From positions 21,392,001 through 21,456,000 of the forward strand of contig NC_088355.1 in assembly GCF_036884655.1 (NCBI RefSeq): 64,000 nt of DNA, read 5' to 3'. The notes under the pieces are model-generated. The model saw nothing but the letters and a program-made list of their open reading frames with translations. It searched no databases and was not told the origin of the DNA. Position numbers and translations under genes: made by a program. Positions 33,467 through 44,703 of this stretch are shown here, piece by piece. Numbering within the stretch: position 1 is the stretch's first letter; each line of letters opens with the position of its first letter. This DNA comes from Musa acuminata AAA Group (lineage: Eukaryota; Streptophyta; Magnoliopsida; Zingiberales; Musaceae).

Positions 33467-35776
33467 TGCTCCGCTCGTCATCTTTTACTTTAAACAAGGA
33501 TGTCATGGCTGAGTGTGTGGAGTGTGGTAGGACACACAAGATCGGATTGCTGCCGCAGCACTGGCCACTCCGAGTTCTATCTACCGGAGGCCTACGAGCC
33601 ATCATGCCACAGGAGCTATCAATCATGAACATTTGTACCAAAATCTTTCTTGGAGTTAATGTCACACTTGGTAAGGAGAAACAACGAGGCCTGTGATTAA
33701 AGATTAAAGAGAAGAACAGAGGAGGGTGGCTAAAGCAATTTGCTTCACTTTCTGAGCTGGTTGACCAATGACCTTGACATTGCCTGCATAACCTTGTGGT
33801 GCGTGTGTGTGTGTGTCTTCCTTGATGTGGGGAGATGGATAGGACTCGTCCGATTTAACTCATCATTAGGTCTCTGTGATTTGCCTGCTACCCAACTGCT
33901 GGCGTTTCGGTTGGGCACAGCTCGAGGGCTGGGCGGATTAACCTTGCAAGATCACATCACGTGTACTAATCTAAGAGCTGAGTATTTAGTAAATAAAGAT
34001 TGTAATTGAAGTATCAGTTATCCCACAAGTTTAATTTTAAATGAGTATTATACAAGATATTTTTAATTAAATATTTTTTTTAAAAAAAATATGAGTAGAT
34101 ACAAATATTTTTTTATTCTTTTATTAAATAATCTCAAAAAATTGAGCTATTAGAATATGACTCAATATATCCGTTGTTACGAGCATGATTCACTTGTCTT
34201 TTATTTTTTCAAGTACTTTGTAAATTCATTGAACTTGTGATGTAGGAGCTCCTCAAGCTTGAGCATATGATCGATCATATTTTGAGAAAAATATTTTAAC
34301 TTTTAATTAAAAAATAGGTGGATTTTTAAATCACAATGAAAATTCACCTAATAAATTAGATTACAATTCCATCAGCTCAATCTTCATGTTATCATCATAT
34401 CAAAATGAAAAAAGAAAATTCCTCTTAATGATCCATGTATGCAAAATCTGTTCTCTAAACCCATCCGTTAAATTCTGATTATTTTTTTTCATGGGATAAC
34501 AAGATAAATATTTGATTTTTCTTTTTTCTTTTTTTTTAGCTTTTCGTTTGCTTTTCTCCGCTTTGTCCTCACTCCATTACTAAAATGTTGACCTCTCAAT
34601 TCCACTTGCCATGTCGGTCGATGTGCTTTCAAACATGAAAAGTAGATCAGATCAGCTCTAATCATTCATCTCGGACGACTTTACTTTGACTTTTGTCACT
34701 CAAATAAAGATTGATCCAAACCCATCTTCTCCCTACATCGAATGGAGGAGAGTACTGCTGTTCCCAGCTTTTCTTTTCTTTTATTACTTTCGTTTTTGCC
34801 GTGGTTTACTGATCACTGTTGGTTCGTCTTTTCTCTCTATTTTCACCTGCTCGTACGGTCCACGCTGCTTCGAGGACACTTTTTGGGTAGATTTCTTTTC
34901 TGATAACAAGTCATAATGCAACGCTCACTTTCGTATTTCCAGTACAAGAAACGTACCTGAAACAGCGGGAGTGGTTCTTTAATATGCATGTTCCAATGAG
35001 GACACGCTACCTGTCGGTCTTTGATGTGATGAACGTTGGTTTCCCGATGCATGCTTGTAAGGGCATGGCGTTTATAGGTTGCGGAGGGATTATTCTTAAT
35101 GGATTGGTGAATTGCATGAAAAAGGCATGAGGTGGATAGCTTTGGGGAAGGGAAGAAGAAGAAGAAGAAGAAGAAGAAATGTTACAGATGTCAGGCCTGG
35201 TCATAAGAAACTAAAATTAGAAAAAGTTTTCATTCTTCGTCAGTCTGTTCCTCTCTCTCTCTCTCTCTCTCCAACAAGCAAGAGCGCCAGACTATAGCTT
35301 AGGTGAGTTCGAATAAAAGGCTGTTTGTTTACTTTTAATCTATCTATATGAAGTGGATAGCTCAATTCAATTCTTTAGAGAACAAGCAGCAATGGCTAAC
35401 GCTCAATGATGGATAGAACAGCAAATCTACTGAAAGTACACCGCGCAACCGTTTCCTTTCTACTTTAGCCGTCCATGGCATTCTTGATTCTACGGGAGGA
35501 AATAGGAATGATGCCCAATTCCCTCACTTACGTTAAGAGGGCAAGGAATTGAAGCGGTGAGGAAGGGACTGTGATTTATAAGCCAACCGACTCTCCATCC
35601 AACAATGCTCGGAGGAAGTTGGATAGAATCTTATGCATTGTAATAGGAACCGACATGACATATCTATCCTGCATTCCCACCTTTCAGAAAGTTTGATTGT
35701 CTTATAATATTAGATTTGGACAGCTACTGACTTTTTTTTTTTTTTTTTTTTAAGCTATGCTTAAAACCCTTTGAAG

Positions 35777-35777
<1 letters not shown>

Positions 35778-35818
<41 letters not shown>
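35778..35818. repeat. (CT)n microsatellite
   Basis: About 20 CT units, a short distance after a 22-bp poly-T run at 35730-35751. Confidence 0.95.
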
Positions 35819-35820
<2 letters not shown>

Positions 35821-36317
35821 CCTCTTCTTTAATTGTGAACGGATAGGAAGCCTAATTAGCATGCACGACAGACGGAACCCTTTGACGTAAAAGTGGTTTT
35901 GCTTGCCTTCAACTCCGCATGGCATGAATTCACAAAAGAAAAAACCCCTTTTAAAGGTGAATCAGAAAGATTTTTAAGTAGGTATATTTTGCTTTTTTTT
36001 TCTCTGACATTTATAATATGTTTTTTCCATTAAAAAAATTGATTGAGAAACTTAAATTGAACCGTCATCTTAATTGTTATTCACACATGTGCTCAACTAA
36101 AGTATGACTTGGTTTTGTGACCCAATCATCATCATCATGGTGATCATTTTAGGTCAAGTCTGATGCTTCCGAATCCTGATCCATTTTCTAGAACAAAAAC
36201 CCGAGTTACGATCTAGCTCATCGGTGTGCAACACTGTTGAATCCTGATCCATTTTCTAGAACAAAAACCCAAGTTCCGAATCTTCAGTACGCAAAACTGT
36301 TTCGTGGTGCAAATCGT

Positions 36318-36419
36318 AGACCGAGCTCATATCTCACACTTTTGATTTGTGGATTGTGCAAACAAGGGCTTGTCAATGAGGCACGGAAGGAGTTGGACGA
36401 AATGGAGAAGACATTCTAA
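36318..36419 (+). pseudogene. Pentatricopeptide-repeat-like fragment
   Basis: Translates as SYLTLLICGLCKQGLVNEAR followed by KELDEMEK, which has the shape of one PPR motif (xxLIxGLCKxGxxxEAxxxxxEM). Only about one repeat is present, it ends at a stop, and no further PPR motif is seen nearby. Probably a scrap of a PPR gene. Confidence 0.4.
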
Positions 36420-36452
36420 AATATAAGATGGAGACGGGCATGAAACCCTTAC

Positions 36453-36677
36453 CTATTCCTTCGACTCGTCTCGTAGGATTCGCGACGTCGCACCTGATAC
36501 CGTCAGATGCAACATACTGATCACTGTTTGTGCAATCAGGCAGTGCAAAACGATGGAGCAAATGGGACTTCACCTCGAGGGCCAATCTCTTGAGAGGAGG
36601 AAGCTTCAGCCAGTCTTGTCCAATAGAAACTACTCTCGAAAGAACTTTATGCAGGCAGCACATCTCCCGGGTGGTTT
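36453..36677 (-). CDS. Possible single exon of an unidentified gene
   Basis: On the minus strand a TTGCAG acceptor (ending 36678) and a GTAAGG donor (36452-36447) bound 225 bp of open frame, 75 codons, phase 1 at both ends. The peptide (SRVVSIGQDWLKLPPLKRLA, EVKSHLLHRFALPDC) looks protein-like rather than repeat-derived. I do not recognise the family. No companion exon was identified in 36801-37413 or upstream. Could be chance. Confidence 0.3.
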
Positions 36678-36800
36678 CTGCAAGCCACATCCAGATCTTT
36701 AACATCAGTGAGCATATGCTCATTTTAATGCATTTGAAACAAGCTAAAACGTGCAAATCATTACATTCTATCAGTACACTTTTGTGATTCATAGCAGCAA

Positions 36801-37413
36801 AAGTTCTGGGAATTGCTCTGCTGACAAATAAGATGGATCAGTTAAATTAGTATGTCCAAACAAAAAACAAAGAAAAACAATAAATGAAATGCAGTTGGTT
36901 GCAGAGTGACATACGCTGATAGGCAACTGCACATTTAACACCAGAGTAGATATGGCTCGATGGGGCAATGCAGAGACAAAATGATGCACATTTGAATGAA
37001 TGTTCGACTATAAGTAAAGAAGAAATGGTTGCTGTATGAAGAGTTTCACATGTGTTTATGATCATAAATTGCTCATGACAGGTATTTCGAGCAAAGCTCA
37101 CATGATCATGGTAGTGTGGAGGTTCTCAATGGAATTTTCATCACGGATTCACATTCTCTACATTTTGTTATACTCCAGATGTGCCACCATTTCTTATTCC
37201 ATGCTCGGATGCGCCATAATCTTGTATTCATACACCACATGTCCTCTCGCGATTATTCTGTTTGGCCAAAACTACAAGAAGAAGATCTCTCGCCATTGCT
37301 AATAGTAATTTAGAAAACTAAAGTTCAGATTGAAAATTGGAGCTGAATACAAACTAAAAGTAGGGGCCTGAACTATCCTGCATGTCCAAAATCAACTTCT
37401 CCGTGTCCAAGAG
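36801..37413. other. Spacer with nothing recognised
   Basis: AT-rich, no ORF or repeat I can support. It includes the region just beyond the NHD1 stop codon, so the NHD1 3' UTR should lie in its last few hundred bases. Confidence 0.4.
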
Positions 37414-37533
37414 CTAAGGTCCCGAAAGAAATGGAAGCTCAGCCAAAGAAGTTGGTAGAGAGAACGGCAAGTTATGGACCACCACGTATGCAACAATTCC
37501 AGCAGTATAACCAGCAAAAGCAAATCCACTAAC
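37414..37533 (-). CDS. NHD1: NHD1 terminal exon
   Basis: 39 codons plus TAG, phase 0 start after the TTACAG acceptor. Encodes VSGFAFAGYTAGIVAYVVVH and the C-terminal tail, matching the last membrane span of NHD1. Confidence 0.85.
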   Translation of the reverse strand, partial: VSGFAFAGYTAGIVAYVVVHNLPFSLPTSLAELPFLSGP

Positions 37534-37865
37534 CTGTAAAAAAGATTTGAAGGAATAGTGAGGATGGTCTCAAACATACTGAATAATGTAGAAAAGTAAG
37601 TCTTGAATATTTTTCTAAATATCTTCAATGCTACAATATCAAAAGAGATTTCTGTTCTTACTCGTCAAGAGATCAAAGGATGAAATCGCAGCACAAAGAT
37701 TTCGGTATAGAAATGTTAACACAAAAACACAATACAACATTCATCAACAAACATTGCTTTACGGGCATTGTGTATGATTACTTCTACTCCTGTATAACAT
37801 TGAAAAAGCTGCAGCAGGCACTGAAAACAATAATTTGTGCTACATTATGAATGACACTGTATTAC

Positions 37866-38160
37866 CTTGCGAAGATACCAAAAGAAATCCACTTTCTCCA
37901 TTCCCATAAATGCAACCCCAGAAGCAGACCCTATGATAAGCATGGAGCCTCCAGTTCCAGCACAAAAAGCAACCAGCTGCCAGAACTCAGAGTCTTGCGG
38001 AAAAGAGGTAAGGTTATACATTCCCATTGTTGCTGCTACAAGTGGCACATTGTCTATGATTGCTGAGACTACACCGATTGCACTTGCAATCAATTCAACA
38101 CTTGGGATATGCGCATCAAGGTAATTAGCCAACTCCCTTAGGACTCCAGCAGCCTCCAGG
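37866..38160 (-). CDS. NHD1: NHD1 penultimate exon (conserved antiporter core)
   Basis: 295 bp between a TTTGTAG acceptor and a GTAAT donor. It starts with the last base of a split Ser codon, then LEAAGVLRELANYLDAHIPS, IIDNVPLVAATMGM and AFCAGTGGSMLIIGSASGVA, ending WYLRK. The DNVPL and GTGGSMLIIG motifs are the most conserved part of NhaD carriers. Confidence 0.92.
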
Positions 38161-39429
38161 CTACAAAGCACAAACACCAAAAAGAAAATCAAGTGATGAA
38201 ATAAGATTTATTATCATTGCTCTTGGGCCTTATTGCCCACTTGTCTTCTGCTAGAAGCTAAAGATCTGAGATGCTTCTTTCCAACATGCATAAAACTACC
38301 ATGCATTTGCCAAAGTTTTGGGGATGCAGGAAGTAACTGAACTGCCCAAGTTCACAGAACAAGAATACTACAAGCGGAAATACTTTGTTCATTTTACTAG
38401 TGGATGCAGATATCAAAATTAATGATGTTGATCTTTAACCTTTGTGAAAAATATTCAGTAGTAACACAACACCATAGAACAATTCGAACGACTCATACAA
38501 GTGAAATGTGTGTTGATTATTATGGAGGGAGATACAAGTAAGGTGGCTCAGGGCACATTTAGCTATGTTCTTTGAACAACTATACTGATTTAACAAGAGA
38601 AAAAAGTGTTTGGCAAATGGTTTTTCTCATTTCAGAAATCATCCGTTCGCTTTTCTGCTTTCGGATACCACTTATCCAAGTGGCAGTGTACTGCTGGCAG
38701 TGAGTAACCAACAAAGGAAACAACGTAGACTTATTCCTTACTTTCAGATTAAAAACTGGATTTTGAGAATATATTTTTTGTGAAACAACCAAATAAGGCC
38801 TTGATTTCTTGACATGTCATACATAACTCCTAATATTTCTTTTGTTAGGTAAGAATCCCTCTTCTTGCTAGGAGGGTTCTGCAAAGATTTTACATATCTA
38901 AACGAATGCTTCAAATAGATCACTTAAAATGATTAATGCATCAACAAAATCATAATGTTTATATGCCAATATGATTGAGAAATCTTGATACTAGTGTGAT
39001 GCAGAATGAGGGGTAAAGTAGAATGGATTTCGAAAAAAAAACCGACAGTACAATTGTATTTGCTGGAATAAGTTTTTTCGGATAGAAAAGGAACGAACTC
39101 GTGACAAAACTTTAATAAAATCGAAAAGAAAGCTTACCACCAAGTTTAAAATCACAAAGGGATACAGAAAGATTACCACCCCAAAGATAATAAACAAGGA
39201 TACAGAACTAAAAACAAAAGACTCACAACTCAAGGACGCATCCAAGAGATACAGAGTTTAAGAAAGAACACCAAGAGAGCTTATGCCAATATCATCAATT
39301 TTCTAAAGTTCTTTCTAAACCCTTAATAACCAAATAAATATTAGTGCATGAAACAACCCTTTATACATCGGAAATTTTGAAATTAAGTATTTCACAACCG
39401 GTAACCAACTTCTTTAATGCATTCCTTGG
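38161..39429. other. NHD1 intron segment
   Basis: No exon homology found on either strand. It may include part of the LTR of the gypsy element that follows, but I could not find a paired end. Confidence 0.4.
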
Positions 39430-42400
39430 TCATGAAGAAAAGCACCTTAAAACAGCTGTAACTTCATCTAAAGAATGTGCTAACGAGCTGTCATATTTGA
39501 GTGGGCTGAGTTGAAAACTATGAGTCAACATTGTGGGCGCTAAAAACAATACCATAGCATCAGCAAGGTCCATATGAGCAGATTGTAAGAAATTAGGCAC
39601 TCTCGTATCAATCTCCCCTGGTTGAAAAAGACTTATCCTCAAGTCCTTGTTTGTTTCGTCAACATGATTATGAAAATGACTTAAATCAGCCACATTAAAT
39701 GTTGGGGACACTCCGTAATCTTCAGGTAGCTTGACCTCATAAGCATTTTTACCAATTCTCTTAAGTACCTTGAATGGACCATCTGCCTTTGGTTTCAATT
39801 TTCTAAATTTTCCCGGTGCAAACCACTCCTTAGATGAATCCAGACCAAATCACCTGCATTAAACTCCACATGTTTTCTGTGTTTGTTGGCAGCTTGCATG
39901 TATCTCTCATTTTGCTTCTCAATGGTTGCTTTAACACCCTCATGCAGCTTCTTTATTTACTTAGCTCTTTTATCAACATCTCCACTAAATTACTTAGTTG
40001 TAGAGTGAGGGATTAAGTCCAAAGGATCAACAGGATTAGCACCATAAACACCTCAAAAGGACTTTTACCAATGCTATGATCCATGGAACGATTGTAGGTA
40101 AACTCAATTTGTGGAAGAATGAAATCTCATTGCTTAATGTTCTTGCCAACATAGCTTCTAAGCAAGGTTCGCAATACCGTACCGTACCGGTATTTCGACC
40201 TGGGCTCGATACCGGTACGGTACGGTATACCGAGCGATACACCTGGGTATACCGAGTACTGTAGTACTGCTACAGTGCTACAGTACTGCTGCTACAGTGC
40301 TGCAGTACACTCGGACCGGTAACAGTCGATCCGCGTACCGACAACCTGTCGGACCGGTACATACCGCCCGTACCGGGCGATACGGCTCGGTACGACAGAA
40401 CCTGCTTCTAAGTTTCCTAAGCTTCTGTTCATTACCTCAGTTTGCTCATTGGTTTGTGGATGATGAGAGCTACTAAAATTCAAAGAAGTACCCAAACTTC
40501 CTTCAAAGATCTCTCAAAAAATGATTAAGAAATTTTGAATCTCGATCAAACACCATAGCTCTTGGAATACCATGCAATCTAACAATCTCCTTAAAATATA
40601 AATTAGCAATATGAGATACATCATTCGATTTATTGCAGGGAACAAAGTGAGACATTTTTGAAAATCTGTCAACAACAACCATGATAGAATCCTTGTTCCT
40701 TTGAGTTCTTGGCAGTCCCAAAATGAAATAAAAACTCACATCCTCCCATGGAGCATTTGGCACTAGGAATGGAGTGTACCAACCAAAATTTTGATTTCTT
40801 GTTTTTGCCAAATGACACACTCGGCATTGCTTTACATGTCGCTCGACATCTTTGAACATCTTAGGCCAATATCAATAGAAATTTGATTGAACAAGAGCTA
40901 GAGTCTTGTCCCTACCGAAATGTCCTCCCAAAATACCACCATGAGCTTCAGTTATAATTACTTGTCTCAAAGAACAAGATGAAACACACAAGGCATTAGC
41001 TCGAAAAAAAAAACTATCAAAGATAGAAAATTATTGAAAAGAACCTGATTTGCAATTCTACCATATTGAGCCAAAATCTACATCATTCTCATATAGATCT
41101 TTGAATGTCTCAAATCCAACTACTTTGACTTCCATTGCTGATAATAAATAATGCTTTCTGTTCAATACATCAGCAACTACATTTTGAACACCAGATTTGT
41201 GCTAGATTGTAAAGTTATAAGATTGCAAGAACTCCACCCAAGCTGCATGCCTCTTGTTTAGCTTATGTTGTTGATTAATGAACTTTAATGCTTCATGATC
41301 ATAATATAGGACAAATGGCTTGGCAAAAAGATACCGACTCAAATGAGATAAAGCTCGATAAATGATATAGATCTCCTTATCATAAGTAGAATATTTTTTT
41401 CTTGTATCATTTAGCTTCTCACTAAAAAAAGACAATGGGCTTTCTGTCTTGACTCAAAACTACACCAATTCTCACATTAGATACATCACATTCAACTTCA
41501 AACACATTATCAAAATTAGGTAGTACTAAGATAGGAGTTTCAATCACCTTTATTTTCAATAGTTCAAAGGCATCATTAGCCTCACTAGTCCACTTGAATT
41601 TGTCACCTTTCCAGCATTCAGTGATTGGAGCAACAATAGAGCTAAACCCCTTGATGAATCTTCTATAAAAGGAAGTTAAGCAATGAAAACTCCTCACCTC
41701 AAGCAATGAAGCAGATGCTGGCCAATTAAGAATAGCCTCTACCTTACTTTGATCCATCATTATTCCATCTTTGAAACAACATACCCCAAAAACACAAGAC
41801 AAGGAGTAAAGAAACCACACTTCTTTAAATTAGCATAAAGCTTCTACTGCCTCAAAATAAGAAAAATCTCTTTAAGATGATTCATATGCTCCTCTTCACT
41901 CTTGTTGTTTACCAATATGTCATCAAAATAAACCACAACAAAAATTCCAATGCATGGTTTAAGTATGTGATTCATAAATTTCTTAAAAGTACTAGGAGCA
42001 TTAGATAGTCCAAATGGCATAACCAACCATTCATATAAGTCTTCTCTAGTTTTAAAGGTTGTTTTCCACTCATCTCCAGGCCTCATTCTTATTTGATGAT
42101 AGCCACTTCTCAAATCAACTTTAGAGAAAATAGAAGCACCACACAATTGATCAAGTAAATCATCTAACCTTGGAATACGAAAACGATAGTCTATTGTGAT
42201 TTTGTTGATGGTGTGACTGTCTACAGACATTCTCCAAGAACCATCCTTCTTAGGCACCAATAAGGCTGGAATCGCACAAGGACTCATACTCTCCCGAATT
42301 AATCTAATTTTCACCAATTTGTCCACTTGCCTTTGAAGTTCTTCATGCTCCTTAGGACTCATTCTGTATGTTACCTTATTAGGTAGAATAGCCCCCGAAA

Positions 42401-43062
42401 TAAGATCAATATGATGCTAGATGTCTCTCAAAGGTGGAAAGCCATGTAGAATCTCTTCCAATATAACATCTTGAAACTCCTCCAAGATTGGTTTCATGAT
42501 TGTTGGTGTCTCCTTGTGTTGTTCATTCTCCTCTACTGCCACTAGAGCCAAAACATGACCACCCTTGTCTAATGCACCCTTGCATTCACCATAGGCCATG
42601 AAAGCACTAACTTTCTTCTTTGGTGCATTGATTTCAAAAGGTTGTAATGGAGCTATAATAATCTTCTTTTCATTCACCTTAAAAGAATAAGTGTGTTTGT
42701 AGCCATCATGCAACACCCTTCTATCATAATGTCAAGGTCTTCCCAATAGCAAATGACAAGCGTCCATAGGAGCAACATCACACCATGCTTCATATTTATA
42801 ATACTTTCCAATAGAAAACGAAACTAAATATCTTTTAGTTACCTTGATGTCATTTCCTTTTTGCAACCAACATAATTGGTACGGATGTGGATGAGGGATT
42901 ATGTCCAACTTTAGCTTCTGCACCATCTCCAAAGACACCACATTCTCAAAACTGCCACTATCGATGATCACCAAGCACACTTTGCCATAAGAAGTGCATT
43001 TAGTATGAAACACGTTCTTTCTCACCCAACTTTCATCCTCGGCCACGTAGGATACTTGTAAG
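39430..43062 (-). pseudogene. Decayed Ty3/gypsy pol, minus strand
   Basis: In transcription order: protease (VIIDSGSFENVVS, about 42975-42937), RT ([32 protein letters not shown], catalytic YFDDIL near 41925), RNase H (YSTYDKEIYIIYRALSHLSR, HEALKFINQQHK), then integrase (HVKQCRVCHLAK, IMVVVDRFSKMSHF, RAMVFDRDSKF, HHPQTNEQTEVMNRSL). The integrase C-terminus is GPFKVLKRIGKNAYEVKLPE (39798-39430). Frame breaks and stops are frequent, for example at 41843, 42416 and 42731. A MITE interrupts integrase at 40163-40403. gag and both LTRs were not found; the upper end is cut by the Sirevirus-like LTR at about 43063. Confidence 0.88.
40163..40403 (+). mobile_element. Mutator-like MITE, copy 1
   Basis: 241 bp, rich in GGTACCG/CCGTACC palindromes and CTACAGTGCTGC-type repeats. 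Ends CAAGGTTCGCAATACCG and the inverse of AGGTTCTGTCGTACCG, an imperfect terminal inverted repeat. Exact 9-bp target duplication GCTTCTAAG at 40154-40162 and 40404-40412, inside the integrase reading frame of the gypsy element. Confidence 0.85.
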
Positions 43063-43642
43063 CGATCTTTACATCGCAGTTTACGCTTACGCTTTGATTC
43101 CATTCATAACTGCGAACTGCTTTCTGCACATTCACAAAAAGATTTTCAAAGTTCAGTTTCTGCGTTTAGACGTAAAACTGCGTTTAGACGCAAAACTACG
43201 TTTAGACGTAAAACCACGTTTAGACGCAAAACTGCGTTCAGACGCAAAACTGCGTTCAGACGCAAAACTGCGTTCAGACGTAAAACTGCGTTCAGACGTA
43301 AAACTGCGTTGCGTTCAGACGTAAAACTGCGTTCAGACGCAAAACTGCGTTCAGACGCAAAACTGCGTTCAGACGTAAAACTGCGTTCAGACGTAAAACT
43401 GCGTTTAGACGTAAAACTGAGTTTAGACGTAAAACTGCGTTTAGACGCAAACTGCGTTTAGACGTAAACTGCTCTTAGACGCAATCTGCGCTTAGACGCA
43501 AACTGCGCTTAAATACAAACTCTGAATCGGCTTTTGCATCATAATAGATTTTATTGAACGAACGCACCTTTCGGTTTTAAATTGCTGTAAGATTTCCGCT
43601 GCACTAATTCACCCCCCCCTCTTAGTGCTCTCGATCCTAACA
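43063..43642 (+). mobile_element. Truncated 5' LTR of a gag-only Sirevirus relative
   Basis: Matches 49426-49978 (the last 550 bp of the 3' LTR) and ends GATCCTAACA at 43642. The U3, TATA box and upstream part are missing; the sequence starts abruptly at the end of the gypsy protease text. It contains an 18-bp array at 43158-43520. Confidence 0.85.
43158..43520 (+). repeat. 18-bp tandem array (TTCAGACGTAAAACTGCG type)
   Basis: About 20 units alternating TTTAGACG and TTCAGACG with (T/C)AAAACTGCG. A GCGTT micro-duplication breaks the period near 43310. Confidence 0.92.
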
Positions 43643-43644
43643 AT

Positions 43645-43656
43645 TGGTATCAGAGC
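43645..43656 (+). other. Primer-binding site (initiator tRNA-Met type)
   Basis: TGGTATCAGAGC two bases after the LTR end at 43642, the same spacing as at 4390-4404. Confidence 0.88.
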
Positions 43657-43692
43657 GGGGTATTTCTCATTTCGGATTTACACCCGAGAGAA

Positions 43693-44703
43693 ATGGCTCT
43701 TCAAGAGGGCTTGTCGGTCTTTCGTCCACCGTTCTTTAACGGATTGGACTACACTTATTGGAAAACTCGAATGAGAGTTTTCTTGATTTCTCTAAATCTG
43801 GATATATGGAATATCGTTGAAAACGGTTTTCAACTTCCCTCTAAACCGATGAACGAATGGTCGGATTTGGAAAAGAAGTATTTTTCTTTAAACGCAAAGG
43901 CTATGAATGCCTTATTTTGCGCTTTGGACAAAAATGAGTTCAATCGGATTTCCACGTGCGAAACGGCTTTTGACATTTGGCGAACACTTAAAATCACGCA
44001 CGAGGGAACTAGTAGAGTCAAAGACTCGAAAGTTAACTTTTTATTGCATGATTTCGAGCTTTTTCAAATGCAACCAAGCGAGACTATAGGCGACATGTAC
44101 ACCCGTTTCACGGATGTCGTCAATAGTTTAAGAGCTCTTGGAAAATATTTTTCGGATTTTGAACTCGTAAACAAAATTTTGCGTTCTCTTTCTAAAAAGT
44201 GGGATTTAAAAGTAACTGCAATACAAGAAGCTAAAAATCTAAACAACTTACCACTTGAAGAACTAATTGGTTCATTGATGACATATGAAATGGTGCACAA
44301 TGCACATGATGAACATGTTGAACACAATCACCTTCCAAAGAACAGGAAGGATTTGGAACTCTGGACAAATGAATGTCACATGAGCGATGACTCAAGTGAT
44401 GAGGACAATGATGAACAAACCAACCTTCCAAAGAACAGGAAGGATTTGGGACATAGAACATTTGAAGACCACTCGAGCATAAGCTCAAGTGATGGTAAAC
44501 TTAAACTACAAATGAAACGAAAATTAAAAAGCAAAAAGAATCGAACTACTTGCTTTAAACGCAAGAAGAAGAACAAAAATTGGGATGAATCGAGCTCCTC
44601 CGAAGAAGAGAAAATCAACAAAAGCAAGGCAGCAAACTACGCCTTAACAGCCTACAATGATGAGGTAATCGAAATCCCCCTAATTTATTTTGAAATTACT
44701 TGA
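43693..44703 (+). CDS. Intact gag of a pol-less Sirevirus relative, zinc knuckle lost
   Basis: 336 codons from ATG 37 bp after the primer site. Residues about 15-200 match the gag at 2752-4353 (NGLDYTYWKTRMRVFLIS, ITHEGTSRVKDS, FTDVVNSLRALG, LEELIGSLMTYEM). The LPKNRKDL peptide occurs twice. The segment carrying CYECKKSGHYKSDC in the other copy is deleted; only TTCFKRKKKNKNWDES remains, so there is no CCHC knuckle. It ends shortly after a SSSSEEEK acidic stretch, and no protease, integrase or RT follows. The open frame contrasts with the broken pol genes nearby. Confidence 0.85.
   Translation: MALQEGLSVFRPPFFNGLDYTYWKTRMRVFLISLNLDIWNIVENGFQLPSKPMNEWSDLEKKYFSLNAKAMNALFCALDKNEFNRISTCETAFDIWRTLKITHEGTSRVKDSKVNFLLHDFELFQMQPSETIGDMYTRFTDVVNSLRALGKYFSDFELVNKILRSLSKKWDLKVTAIQEAKNLNNLPLEELIGSLMTYEMVHNAHDEHVEHNHLPKNRKDLELWTNECHMSDDSSDEDNDEQTNLPKNRKDLGHRTFEDHSSISSSDGKLKLQMKRKLKSKKNRTTCFKRKKKNKNWDESSSSEEEKINKSKAANYALTAYNDEVIEIPLIYFEIT

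Larger units (their letters stand above)
33089..36230. other. Intergenic region with microsatellites
   Basis: No supported gene. Simple repeats: CT-rich 33258-33290, (CTCAG)n 33434-33466, GT run about 33800-33815, (GAA)n about 35152-35178, CT run about 35251-35272, poly-T 35730-35751, (CT)n 35778-35818. A 31-bp direct repeat (AATCCTGATCCATTTTCTAG...) occurs at 36172 and again at 36240. Confidence 0.6.

Noticed and set aside
38151..38192. Extension of the NHD1 exon reading frame upstream of SLEAAG
   Set aside because: The extra residues come from the pyrimidine tract before the TTTGTAG acceptor, so they are intron.
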